From positions 1-57,117 of the forward strand of contig JAIUMV010000024.1 of assembly GCA_022565395.1 (NCBI GenBank): DNA of 57,117 nucleotides, given 5' to 3'. The notes beneath the pieces were generated by a model. The model was given only the letters and a program-made list of their open reading frames with translations. It was not told the DNA's origin and ran no database searches. Positions 9,119-18,024 of this stretch are shown one piece after another; position 1 is the stretch's first letter, and each line of letters begins with the position of its first letter. This DNA comes from Marinobacter sp. GTDB taxonomy: Bacteria > Pseudomonadota > Gammaproteobacteria > Pseudomonadales > Oleiphilaceae. The position numbers were made by a program, and so were the translations under genes.

Positions 9119-9160
9119 ATAGTTACCAACTATAGTCCCAAACACGCGGTGTTAACACCG
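9119..9160. promoter_or_regulatory. Two palindromes in the mgtE-glnE intergenic region
   Basis: ATAGTT-ACC-AACTAT (9119-9133) and the perfect 14-bp palindrome CGGTGTTAACACCG (9147-9160) lie in the 233-bp divergent spacer, which has no other assigned content. Their size and position fit operator sites for a dimeric regulator, but no regulator can be named. Confidence 0.35.
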
Positions 9161-9251
9161 TAATTGCCGTGATATACATGGCAAAGTAAGAACGCGTATT
9201 GGCAATGCAATTGCTGATGCAAACTATAGCAAAAAACTGTGAGGCTGCGTT

Positions 9252-12170
9252 ATGTCATTGATAGACTCTGCGTTTTCCGAGCTGCCGGAGTGTTTGCAGG
9301 CGGATGCGGATGCCGCGCGGCAATGGCTGACGTCATCCCCGGACTGGCTGCAGCTGGCGGCGGCACCTTCGCCGGCGGAGGTTGTTCAGGCTGCGGTGCG
9401 TAGCAGTTTCCTGTTTAAGCAGATGCAGCGAGACGGTTGTATGGCTGATCTGCTGGCGACCCGTTCATTGCGGGAGCCTGTCACCCCTGCGTTTCTGCAA
9501 AGCCGCTGGCAGCAATGGCTTGAGACTGTGACGGATGAGGTCTCCCTGCATCGAGCCTTGCGACGTTTCCGGCAGGAGAGTCAGTTTCGAATGATCTGGC
9601 GTGACCTCATGCGCTGGTCAGATTTGGCGGAGACCTTGGCCGCCACCAGCAGTCTGGCCGATGTTTGCATTGCCGGTGCCCTGGACTGGTTGTATCCGGA
9701 TACCTGCAATCAGTTGGGTACACCCTGGGGCGCGAATCCGCTGACGGGTGAGGAGATGCCCCAACCTATGGTTATTTTGGGCATGGGCAAACTGGGTGGC
9801 CGCGAACTTAACGTATCTTCTGACATTGACCTTATTTTCGCTTACCCCACCCGGGGTGAAACCCGCGGCGGCAGCCGGGCGCTGGATAACCAGCAGTTTT
9901 TTATCCGTCTCGGTCAGCGTCTTATCACGGCCCTGGATCAGATAACGGCGGACGGCTTTGTTTACCGCGTGGATATGCGCCTGCGTCCCTACGGGCAAAG
10001 CGGGGCGCTGGCCCTGAGTTTTGCGGCGCTGGAAACTTATTATCAGGACCAGGGGCGGGACTGGGAGCGTTATGCCATGGTCAAGGCTCGGGTTGTTGCC
10101 GGTGATCCGGCCATGGGTCAGGTTCTGATGGATAGCCTGCGTCCTTTCGTGTACCGGAAATATATTGATTTCAGCGCCTTTGAAGCCCTGCGTAGCATGA
10201 AGTCCATGATCAGCCGGGAAGTCCGCCGCAAGGGCCTGGAAAACAACATCAAGCTGGGCAGCGGCGGTATCCGGGAAATCGAGTTTGTGGTGCAGGCCTT
10301 CCAGCTGATACGGGGAGGTCGTGAGCGGGTGTTGCAGCAGCGGGAGCTGCAGATCATCCTGAGCGCCCTTGAGGATCTGGACTTGCTGCCGGCCGAGGTG
10401 GTGGCGGAGCTGCGGGCGGCCTATGTCTTTCTGCGTAATCTTGAGCATGCGCTGCAGGGCGTAGCGGACCAGCAAACACAGTTACTGCCGGAAGGCGAGA
10501 CGGCAGAGGCGCGGATTGCGTTGATCATGGGGTATCCCGACTGGGCTGCCTGCGCCGCGGCTCTGGCTGAGCACCGGGAGCGTGTTGCCCGCCACTTTGC
10601 CGATATCATTACTCTGGAAGATGAAGATCAGTCCCAGCATAAGCTGGTGGACGGCTGGCAGGAGCTGTGGCTCGCTGAAGTGGATGAGGCCAGTGCCATC
10701 CAGTGGTTATCGGATCATGGTTTTGAAACACCGGAAGCCAGTCACCAGCTCTTGCAGACTCTACGCAACAGCCGCACGGTGCAGGTTATGCAAACCCAGG
10801 GCCGCCGCCGTTTCAACCAGTTCATGCCAGTATTGCTGGAAGCGCTTAGCCGGGGCAGCGCACCGTCAGAAACGCTGCAGCGGGTGCTGCAGCTGGTTGA
10901 GGCTATCCTGCGCCGCTCTGCCTATATGGTGTTGCTGCTGGAAAACCCCGGTGCTCTCAATCAGCTGGTCTGGCTGTGCGGTGAAAGCCCCTGGATCGCC
11001 CGGCAACTGGCGGAGACGCCGTTGCTGCTGGATGAACTACTGAACGCCCAGAGCCTGTTCAGCCCGCCCAGCAAGGATGAGCTCAAGGACGATTTGCGCC
11101 AGCAAATGCTGCGGATACCTCTGGAGGATCTGGAGGAACAGATGGAGTCACTGCGTTACTTCAAAAAAGCGCACATCCTGCGGGTTGCTGCCTCCGAGCT
11201 GCGGGGCACCCTGCCACTGATGAAGGTCAGTGATTACCTGACCTGGATTGCGGAGGTTGTGCTGGATCACGTGGTGAACGTGGCTTTCTCTAACCTGGTC
11301 AGCAAACATGGCCACCCCATGCGGGCAGACGGCACCCCGTGTGACAGCGATTTTGCCATCGTGGGCTACGGCAAGCTGGGGGGCATCGAGCTCGGCTACA
11401 CCTCGGATCTTGATCTGGTATTCCTGCATGATAGTGATCCGACTCTGGCCACGAACGGCGAAAAGTCCATCGATAACGCCGTGTTCTACACCCGGTTGGG
11501 GCAGCGCATTGTGCATATCCTCAGTACCCAGACACCGTCCGGACAGCTGTATGAGGTGGATATGCGATTGCGGCCGTCCGGGAATTCCGGTTTGCTGGTG
11601 AGCAGCATGATGGCCTTCGAGAAATACCAGCAGGCGGACGCCTGGACCTGGGAGCACCAGGCGCTGGCCCGCGCGCGCGGCGTGGCCGGATGCGCTGAAA
11701 CCCTCGACAAGTTTGAGGCTATTCGTCAGCAGATTCTTTGTCAGCCCCGTGATGCGGACGCCTTGCGCGGCGAAGTGGTGGACATGCGGGAGAAAATGCG
11801 GGCCAGCCTGGGTACGCCCGTGCCGGAGCAGGGGCTGCCGGCGGTGTTTCATATCAAACATGATCGCGGCGGCCTGGTAGATATCGAGTTCATGGTGCAG
11901 TACCTGGTGCTGGCCTGGGCAAGGCAGTTCCCCGTACTGACACGCTGGTCAGACAACATTCGTCAGCTGGAGGAGCTGGGGCAGGTGGGGGTGCTTGCAG
12001 TGGAGGAAACGGAGCAGTTGCGGGAGGTGTTTATTACCCTGCGCTCCACCATTCACCGGCGCGCCCTGCAGAACCTCAGTAGTCGGGTGGAGCCTGACGC
12101 CTTCCCGGCAGAACGGGCCCTGGTATCGGCCTTTTGGCAGCGGATCATGACGCCGGACGAGCCCGCATAG
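9252..12170 (+). CDS. glnE: Bifunctional glutamine-synthetase adenylyltransferase / deadenylase
   Basis: Adds and removes AMP on Tyr of glutamine synthetase in response to PII and glutamine; its target is encoded at 158-1561. It is 972 aa, normal for the family. Two nucleotidyltransferase domains are evident. The N-terminal (deadenylylase) one has LGMGKLGGRELNVSSDIDLIF around residues 175-195, with metal ligands D191/D193. The C-terminal (adenylylase) one has GYGKLGGIELGYTSDLDLVF around 704-722. Central and C-terminal helical regions match GlnD-PII-uridylyltransferase-like domains. GTGAGG precedes the ATG. ilvE follows after 89 bp, as in pseudomonads. Confidence 0.97.
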   Translation: MSLIDSAFSELPECLQADADAARQWLTSSPDWLQLAAAPSPAEVVQAAVRSSFLFKQMQRDGCMADLLATRSLREPVTPAFLQSRWQQWLETVTDEVSLHRALRRFRQESQFRMIWRDLMRWSDLAETLAATSSLADVCIAGALDWLYPDTCNQLGTPWGANPLTGEEMPQPMVILGMGKLGGRELNVSSDIDLIFAYPTRGETRGGSRALDNQQFFIRLGQRLITALDQITADGFVYRVDMRLRPYGQSGALALSFAALETYYQDQGRDWERYAMVKARVVAGDPAMGQVLMDSLRPFVYRKYIDFSAFEALRSMKSMISREVRRKGLENNIKLGSGGIREIEFVVQAFQLIRGGRERVLQQRELQIILSALEDLDLLPAEVVAELRAAYVFLRNLEHALQGVADQQTQLLPEGETAEARIALIMGYPDWAACAAALAEHRERVARHFADIITLEDEDQSQHKLVDGWQELWLAEVDEASAIQWLSDHGFETPEASHQLLQTLRNSRTVQVMQTQGRRRFNQFMPVLLEALSRGSAPSETLQRVLQLVEAILRRSAYMVLLLENPGALNQLVWLCGESPWIARQLAETPLLLDELLNAQSLFSPPSKDELKDDLRQQMLRIPLEDLEEQMESLRYFKKAHILRVAASELRGTLPLMKVSDYLTWIAEVVLDHVVNVAFSNLVSKHGHPMRADGTPCDSDFAIVGYGKLGGIELGYTSDLDLVFLHDSDPTLATNGEKSIDNAVFYTRLGQRIVHILSTQTPSGQLYEVDMRLRPSGNSGLLVSSMMAFEKYQQADAWTWEHQALARARGVAGCAETLDKFEAIRQQILCQPRDADALRGEVVDMREKMRASLGTPVPEQGLPAVFHIKHDRGGLVDIEFMVQYLVLAWARQFPVLTRWSDNIRQLEELGQVGVLAVEETEQLREVFITLRSTIHRRALQNLSSRVEPDAFPAERALVSAFWQRIMTPDEPA

Positions 12171-12259
12171 GCGGGCTGTGCGCAGGGCCTCTTCGTCCCC
12201 GGATTTTTTCCTGCTAGAATGCTGACTCCCGGAAATTTGCCTTCTTTAGGAGCACAATA

Positions 12260-13186
12260 ATGTCGATGGCGGATCGCGATGGCCTGATCTGGCTGGATGG
12301 TGAAATGGTTCCCTGGCGTGAAGCCAAAACCCATGTCCTGACCCACACCCTGCACTACGGTTTGGGCTGTTTCGAAGGTGTGCGCGCCTATAACACCGCC
12401 AACGGGCCGGCTATTTTCCGCCTGCAGGCACACACTGACCGGCTGTTCCGTTCCGCCCACATCCTTAACATGAAGATGCCCTTCAGCAAGGAGCAGGTTA
12501 ACGAAGCGCAGGTTCTTGCCGTCCGTGAGAACAAACTGGAAGAGGCCTACCTGCGTCCGATGGTGTTCTACGGGTCTGAGGGTATGGGGCTGCGTGCAGA
12601 TAACCTGCAGGTGCATCTGATGGTGGCGGCCTGGAGCTGGCCCTCCTATATGTCACCGGAAGCCAAGGAAATTGGTATCAAGGTCCGCACCTCCTCCTAC
12701 ACCCGCCACCATGTGAACATCACCATGTGTAAGGCGAAGGCGAACGGTAACTACATCAATTCCATGCTGGCGCTGAATGAAGCCCTGGCGGCGGGTTGTG
12801 AAGAAGCCCTGCTGCTGGACAACGAAGGCTACGTGGCTGAGGGTTCCGGTGAGAACATCTTTATCCTGCGGGATGGCGTGCTGCACACGCCCGAGTTGAC
12901 CTCCTGCCTGGAAGGGATCACCCGCGCCACCATCATCGAGTTTGCCAAAGAGCTTGGCCTGCCGGTGAAAGAGCGTCGTATCACCCGAGATGAAGTCTAC
13001 ATTGCCGATGAAGCCTTCTTCACCGGTACCGCGGCAGAAGTGCTGCCCATCCGTGAGCTGGACGGCCGTCAGATCGGCTCCGGTAAGCGTGGCCCGGTGA
13101 CTGAGAAGCTGCAGGCCATGTACTTCGATGCGGTAAAAGGCAAGCGTGAAGCTAACCTTGACTGGCTGACGCTGGTTAACGGTTAA
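12260..13186 (+). CDS. ilvE: Branched-chain amino-acid aminotransferase
   Basis: PLP enzyme that performs the last step of valine, leucine and isoleucine synthesis (fold type IV). It is 308 aa. THTLHYGLGCFEGVRAY is the conserved N-terminal block. The PLP lysine lies in MCKAKANGNYINS (Lys158 or Lys160). EGSGENIFI and the C-terminal FFTGTAAEVLPI complete the pattern. AGGAGC lies upstream of the ATG. It is co-directional with glnE and the DUF6165 gene. Confidence 0.96.
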   Translation: MSMADRDGLIWLDGEMVPWREAKTHVLTHTLHYGLGCFEGVRAYNTANGPAIFRLQAHTDRLFRSAHILNMKMPFSKEQVNEAQVLAVRENKLEEAYLRPMVFYGSEGMGLRADNLQVHLMVAAWSWPSYMSPEAKEIGIKVRTSSYTRHHVNITMCKAKANGNYINSMLALNEALAAGCEEALLLDNEGYVAEGSGENIFILRDGVLHTPELTSCLEGITRATIIEFAKELGLPVKERRITRDEVYIADEAFFTGTAAEVLPIRELDGRQIGSGKRGPVTEKLQAMYFDAVKGKREANLDWLTLVNG

Positions 13187-13282
13187 TCCCTATGCCCCAG
13201 GGTGGCGCGAGGCGCTACCCTGGCTCCTGTCCTGTTGCCCCTGTGGCACCCCGTTTCATTTTCCCGAAGAGCGAGACTGCAC

Positions 13283-13687
13283 ATGGCAGACGTAATCAAG
13301 GTTCCGGTATCTTTTGGCGAAGTGCTCGACAAGATCACCATTCTTGAAATCAAGTCCGAGCGTATCAAGGATGAGGCCAAGCTAAAGAACGTGCGGCTGG
13401 AGCTGGATGAGCTCACTGCCACCTGGAACCAGGCGGTTGCCGATCAAAGTGCTATCGCTGACTTGCGTCAGCAGCTGAAGGGCGTGAACGAAGCCCTGTG
13501 GGTGATTGAGGATGATATCCGTGACCAGGAAGCGGCGCAGGATTTTGGCCCGCGGTTTATCGAACTGGCCCGGGCGGTCTACGTGACCAATGACAAGCGG
13601 GCGGCGCTGAAGAAAGATATCAACCTGGCGCTGGGTTCCCGTTTCGTGGAAGAAAAGTCTTACCAGGATTACACCGCGCGCAAGTAA
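13283..13687 (+). CDS. DUF6165 family protein
   Basis: 134 aa, charged and largely alpha-helical, with heptad-like spacing around residues 30-75 (KNVRLELDELTATW, IADLRQQLKGVNEALW). It has no signal peptide or membrane segment. The start MADVIKVPVSFGEVLDKITILEIK was chosen because this is the conserved beginning of the family. Members are often found beside lipopolysaccharide core genes, as here, next to the GT9 gene. The biochemical function is not known to me. Confidence 0.75.
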   Translation: MADVIKVPVSFGEVLDKITILEIKSERIKDEAKLKNVRLELDELTATWNQAVADQSAIADLRQQLKGVNEALWVIEDDIRDQEAAQDFGPRFIELARAVYVTNDKRAALKKDINLALGSRFVEEKSYQDYTARK

Positions 13688-13700
13688 TCGCGCGCTTCAG

Positions 13701-13725
13701 GCAATGCGCCGTTCTGGCGCATTGC
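13701..13725. other. Stem-loop between convergent genes
   Basis: GCAATGCGCC-GTTCT-GGCGCATTGC is a perfect 10-bp stem in the gap between the DUF6165 gene and the GT9 gene. It lacks a U-run on both strands, so termination is plausible but not proven. Confidence 0.5.
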
Positions 13726-13762
13726 GGTCTGGCTACCAAAGCGCCTCTGACCCAGCCCCGGA

Positions 13763-14818
13763 TTACCCCTGGCTTTCAGCCGCACGCTGATATTTAGTTG
13801 CCACCCACTTGTCCAGCATGGCGGTTGCATCGGCAACGGTGATCAGTTCCATCGCGCCCGGAAACTCCGCTTTCGCCCCCCAACGAGCTTCGTCCACGGT
13901 TTTGCTGGTGAACTTTTCCAGTGCCTCGGGGTAGCGGTTCACGCACCATTGAACGGAGTTGTAGGGGCCGGACCGGTACGGGTTACTACCGGCAAATACA
14001 CCCAGCACGTCGGTACCCATGGCATTGGCAATATGGGCCGGCCCGGTGTCCGGTGCCACCACCAGGTCTGCGCCCTGCATCAGCGCTGCCAGCTGTTTAA
14101 GGGTGTCCTTGCCGCAAATGTTGGTCACCGGTTGCTGCATGGCCTGTTCAATGCGCTTGCATGCCTCTTGCTCGAAAGGCGCCGGGCTGCCCACCAGGAT
14201 GACATTGGCGTCGTAACGCTCGGCGGCATAGTCCGCCAGCCGGGCATAGCGCTCGGGTACCCAGTTACGCAGGGTATGACTGGCGCAGGGGCTGATCACC
14301 AGGTTCAGGCGGTCTGTAGCCAGCCACCGACGGGCGAACGCGTGGTCGCTCTCAGTCAGTGGCAACTGCCATACCGGCGGCGCCGGTTCCAGCCCCAGCG
14401 GCTCAAGAAAGCTGGCCAGGCAATCCCGCACATGCTGCTGCGGCACCGGCAGGATGCGCTGATTGATAAACAGGCTATGCAAGTCCTTGCTGCGGGCACG
14501 GTCATAACCCACCCGAATACGCGCGGGTATCAGGGCTGCCGCTAGATTGGCCCGTAACGCCACCTGCATATGCAGCAATACATCGAAACGTCGTCCCCGC
14601 ATCTGCTGCCAGAGTTCACGGTAACCGCGCCAGCCCGCTTTCTTATCAAAAACGATAAATTCCACGCCCGGCAGATCACCTACCAGTCTGGCCTCCAGTT
14701 TGCCGATGACCCAGGTGATCCGCACATCCGGAATCTGGGCTTGCAGGCTGAGCACCACGGGAATGACATGAGTGACATCGCCCAAGGCAGAGAGGCGCAT
14801 AATGCAGATGGACTTGAT
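13763..14818 (-). CDS. Glycosyltransferase family 9 (LPS heptosyltransferase-type)
   Basis: GT-B enzyme of the ADP-heptose:LPS heptosyltransferase family, acting on the cytoplasmic face during inner-core assembly. It is 351 aa. The N-terminal block ICIMRLSALGDVTHVIPVV and the donor-site signature VAPDTGPAHIANAMG are typical. The TTG at 14816-14818 was chosen as start because AGGGAA precedes it and it leaves the usual short lead before RLSALGD. Another TTG 38 codons upstream and an ATG six codons downstream are possible. Which heptose it transfers (WaaC, WaaF or WaaQ role) cannot be decided. It is divergent from kdkA. Confidence 0.85.
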   Translation of the reverse strand: MKSICIMRLSALGDVTHVIPVVLSLQAQIPDVRITWVIGKLEARLVGDLPGVEFIVFDKKAGWRGYRELWQQMRGRRFDVLLHMQVALRANLAAALIPARIRVGYDRARSKDLHSLFINQRILPVPQQHVRDCLASFLEPLGLEPAPPVWQLPLTESDHAFARRWLATDRLNLVISPCASHTLRNWVPERYARLADYAAERYDANVILVGSPAPFEQEACKRIEQAMQQPVTNICGKDTLKQLAALMQGADLVVAPDTGPAHIANAMGTDVLGVFAGSNPYRSGPYNSVQWCVNRYPEALEKFTSKTVDEARWGAKAEFPGAMELITVADATAMLDKWVATKYQRAAESQG

Positions 14819-15044
14819 CAAGGTGGTTCCCTGTTGCTTGGGTGGTGTCCTGCCAATGCCAGCAAGCTGGAGCAGGGTAGCCAATCGTTGGTAGAATCCC
14901 GCTACAGCGGAGCCCGGCGGTATTTTACCCAAATAGGGAACGTCTGAAAAACTGACTGGCCTGGAGCAGGTTTTTCAGATGTGTCCCGGTGGCTTGGCGG
15001 TCCCCAAGAGGCTGTGACGCGATTGAAGGCGGAAGACGACCGGA

Positions 15045-15770
15045 ATGGATGATAAAGAAGTAAGGCTTGTGGGCCAGACCATGACCTGCCTTGTAACACC
15101 CGGCTGGGCGGCCCATTTCGATGATCGGTGGCTGGCGCCGGCGTTTTGGGCGCATGCCGCCCAACCGGTGTCGTCTGGCGGGCGCGGAGGTGCCTGGTTC
15201 ATTGCGGATGGGCCGCGTCGGTGGGTGCTGCGCCACTATCTGCGTGGCGGACTGGCGGCGCGACTGTCGAGAGACTCCTATTTATTTAGTGGGGAAGAAC
15301 GTACCCGCTCCTTTCGGGAGTTTCGTCTGCTGCAGGCGTTAGGGCGCCTCGGTCTGCCGGTCCCAGCGCCCGTTGCCGCTGGATACTGTCGACAGGGACG
15401 ACGCTATAGTGCGGCAATTCTGCTGGAACGCCTCGAGGATGTGCGGCCACTGGGAGATCTGGTTGGGCAACTCTCCCCATCGCAATGGCAGCGGGTCGGA
15501 CAGGTTATCGGACGCTTTCACCGGGCGGGTGTGTACCATGCGGACCTCAACTGTTTTAATGTCCTTATTCGTGATGATCAGGTTTTTCTGATTGATTTTG
15601 ACAAGGGTGAATTGCGGCAGCCGGGTTCACCTGCTCAGGGTTGGCAGGCTCGCAATCTTCAGCGGCTCCAGCGCTCCCTCAGGAAGCTGCCTGAATCTGC
15701 CTACACGACGACACTGGATGCCTGCTGGCGCCAATTGCTTACCGGTTACCAAGGAACTCTGACGGAATGA
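15045..15770 (+). CDS. kdkA: 3-deoxy-D-manno-octulosonic acid (KDO) kinase
   Basis: Phosphorylates the KDO residue of lipid A-KDO at position 4 with ATP, a peripheral inner-membrane enzyme of the WaaP/RIO-like kinase fold. It is 241 aa. The catalytic loop HADLNCFNVL gives Asp167 and the metal-binding DFDKG gives Asp184, both at the expected spacing. A conserved RHYLRGGLAARL basic segment precedes the lobe. Its presence suggests a single phosphorylated KDO. The stop overlaps the next start by 4 bp (ATGA), so it is translationally coupled to the GT4 gene. Confidence 0.9.
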   Translation: MDDKEVRLVGQTMTCLVTPGWAAHFDDRWLAPAFWAHAAQPVSSGGRGGAWFIADGPRRWVLRHYLRGGLAARLSRDSYLFSGEERTRSFREFRLLQALGRLGLPVPAPVAAGYCRQGRRYSAAILLERLEDVRPLGDLVGQLSPSQWQRVGQVIGRFHRAGVYHADLNCFNVLIRDDQVFLIDFDKGELRQPGSPAQGWQARNLQRLQRSLRKLPESAYTTTLDACWRQLLTGYQGTLTE

Positions 15771-16882
15771 CTACACTCGATGCTGATCGCCCCTTGCGGG
15801 TATTGTGTCTGACGGACGCCTGTGACCGGCCGGAGTCCGAGCTTTTTCTGGGGCTGAAACGCGCGGGCATTGACCTTGATGTGATGTGTAACCCCAAAGG
15901 CAAACATTATGAACGCCTGCAGGAAGCCGGTGTTGTTGCTGGCGATATTGCACTGCAGGGCCGGTTTGACAAGACAGGCACCGCCGCCATTCGTCGTCAG
16001 CTTGAGTCAAGGGACTACGATATTGTGCATGCCTACAATCCTCGCGCACTGGCTTGTGGCCTCAGGGCATCTCGGGGCATGCGTGCCAAAGTGGTGGCCT
16101 ATCGCGGAGTGATTGGCAATATCAGCTATCTTAATCCAGAGTCCTGGATTACCTTTCTGCACCCTCGGGTGAGCATGATCGTCGCGGTCGCAGATGCTAT
16201 TCGTGACTATCTGGCCAGTCTGAAATTCCTCTGGCTGCGCATCCCGCCGGCACAGCTCAGGACTATCTACAAAGGGCATGACCTTGCCTGGTATCAGGAC
16301 GCACCCGCACCAAGAAACACCCTGGGTGTGCCCGATGACGCATTTGTAGTGTGCTGCACGGGGCGTGATGTGCCCCGCAAGGGCTTTGATGTGCTGATAG
16401 AGTCTATGCGCCATTTACCCGAAGCGCTGAAGGTGCATCTTGTATTAGTTGGCAAGGTTGATCAGAACCAGACGTTGCGGGCTCAGGCGGCTGCACTGCC
16501 GCAACCCGACCGGGTGCATTTCACTGGATACCGGACCGACGCGCCGGCTATCGCTGCAGCCAGTGACGTGTTTGTATTGCCGTCGACAGAACGGGAAGGG
16601 CTGCCGCGCGCCGTTATTGAGGCTATGGCGTATAGTGTTCCCGCTATTGTTACCGCCGTCGGCGGCATGCCGGAGTTAGTGGAAGATGGTGTCAGCGGTT
16701 ACGTGGTGCCCCCTAAAGACAGTCTGGCACTGGCACGGGCCATCGAACGACTGGCGGAAAACCAGGCGCTACGGGATCACATGGGTGAGGCTGCTCGCGA
16801 AACTATAGGCAGAGACTTCACCACGGAACGTACAGTGCAGGAAACGGCAGCACTCTACAGGGACCTTGTGGGCAAGGATTGA
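15767..16882 (+). CDS. Glycosyltransferase family 4
   Basis: GT-B retaining glycosyltransferase of the LPS locus. It is 371 aa. An N-terminal acceptor domain with [18 protein letters not shown] is followed by a C-terminal donor domain with [15 protein letters not shown] (about 195-210). The GT4 E-x7-E signature lies in [12 protein letters not shown]-like sequence [18 protein letters not shown] (about 278-295). It overlaps kdkA by 4 bp and is followed 1 bp later by the CDP-glycerol-type gene, giving a tight operon. Sugar and linkage cannot be told from sequence. Confidence 0.88.
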   Translation: MTTLDADRPLRVLCLTDACDRPESELFLGLKRAGIDLDVMCNPKGKHYERLQEAGVVAGDIALQGRFDKTGTAAIRRQLESRDYDIVHAYNPRALACGLRASRGMRAKVVAYRGVIGNISYLNPESWITFLHPRVSMIVAVADAIRDYLASLKFLWLRIPPAQLRTIYKGHDLAWYQDAPAPRNTLGVPDDAFVVCCTGRDVPRKGFDVLIESMRHLPEALKVHLVLVGKVDQNQTLRAQAAALPQPDRVHFTGYRTDAPAIAAASDVFVLPSTEREGLPRAVIEAMAYSVPAIVTAVGGMPELVEDGVSGYVVPPKDSLALARAIERLAENQALRDHMGEAARETIGRDFTTERTVQETAALYRDLVGKD

Positions 16883-16883
16883 C

Positions 16884-17966
16884 ATGCGGCGTTACCTGTT
16901 TTTTGTTAATCAGTCTTATTCCTACGCGATTCTGCGCCCGCTACAGGACGCTATCCGGGCCCGGGGAGACCAGGCGGCTTGGTTTGTGCTCGGCTGCTCT
17001 GCGAAACCATTGCGGGACGATGAGCGACGATTGAGTAGTTTTCGCGAGGTCAAAGACTTTAACCCTGACGCTGTTTTCGCCCCCGGCGATTGGGTACCGC
17101 CTTCGTTTCCTGGTCTGAAGGTCAAGGTGTTTCACGGCTTCGCAATCAATAAACGGGGCATGGACCCGGCCAGGCAGTCCCATTACCGTATCCGCGGCTG
17201 GTTTGATCTCTATTGCACCATGGCGGAAACAGACACCGCACGCTTCCAGGCTCTGGCGAAACAGCACCCCCACTTTACCGTTGCCATGACCGGTTGGCCC
17301 AAGCTGGACGCCGTGCTCGCGGAGCACCCACGCCCAGCGTTGCCCTGGAACGATGACGGTCTGCCAACCCTGTTCTACGCTTCCACCTTCACCGACAGTG
17401 TCACCTCCGCACCCCAGTTGCTCGATACCTTGCGCGGCCTCCGAGACTCCGGTCAATGGCACTTGATTGTTACGCTGCACCCTAAATCATCGCCGGAGAC
17501 TATCGCTGCCTACCGCGCCCTGGTGGGGCCCAATCTGGTCTTTATTGAGCCAGACCAGGGTTTTGTACCCTACATGCGCTGCGCGGATGTGATGCTGTGT
17601 GACACCTCATCCATCATGTTCGAGTTTATGGCTTTGGACATCCCTGTGGTAACCTTCCGCACCAAGATGCCTGGGGAATACCTGATTGATGTACAGCAGG
17701 TGAGTGAGGTTGAACCGGCCCTGCGTCAGGCGTTATCGCGTCCTCCGGAATTGATAGCGGCGATGCGGAACTTCTTCAGGGAATTGCATGAGTTCAAGGA
17801 TGGACGTTCAAGTGAAAGAGTTCTAAATGCAGTAGCAGAAAGAGTCTCATCTGGTAAATCCGATGTTTTGGCTAAGAAGCCAAAAAATATCGTTAGGGAA
17901 ATAAAGCTCGCTATCAAGATAAGAAGTTTATTTAAAAAGCAAATATCTTTTGATACTGGCAACTGA
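16884..17966 (+). CDS. CDP-glycerol glycerophosphotransferase-like protein
   Basis: 360 aa, resembling the CDP-glycerol:poly(glycerophosphate) glycerophosphotransferase family (teichoic-acid TagB/TagF type, GT-B fold). Visible blocks are [32 protein letters not shown] and [18 protein letters not shown] (about 244-261), the last being the family's C-terminal signature. The ATG right after the upstream stop was chosen as start; an earlier in-frame ATG would overlap the GT4 gene by 17 bp. The last about 60 codons (from about 17790) turn AT-rich and Lys-rich, unlike the rest of the gene. In a Gram-negative core locus a role in adding a phospho-polyol or sugar is possible but unproven. Confidence 0.78.
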   Translation: MRRYLFFVNQSYSYAILRPLQDAIRARGDQAAWFVLGCSAKPLRDDERRLSSFREVKDFNPDAVFAPGDWVPPSFPGLKVKVFHGFAINKRGMDPARQSHYRIRGWFDLYCTMAETDTARFQALAKQHPHFTVAMTGWPKLDAVLAEHPRPALPWNDDGLPTLFYASTFTDSVTSAPQLLDTLRGLRDSGQWHLIVTLHPKSSPETIAAYRALVGPNLVFIEPDQGFVPYMRCADVMLCDTSSIMFEFMALDIPVVTFRTKMPGEYLIDVQQVSEVEPALRQALSRPPELIAAMRNFFRELHEFKDGRSSERVLNAVAERVSSGKSDVLAKKPKNIVREIKLAIKIRSLFKKQISFDTGN

Positions 17967-18024
17967 TATTGTAAAATTTCAGCTCTAATTAGCTAAGCAT
18001 ATTTTTGGCCGAAGGGAGGCGACG

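Noticed and set aside
12160-12177. Short GCCCGC/GCGGGC stem over the glnE stop codon as a terminator
   Set aside because: It has only about 7 bp, no U-run, and overlaps the coding end; chance is likely in GC-rich sequence.
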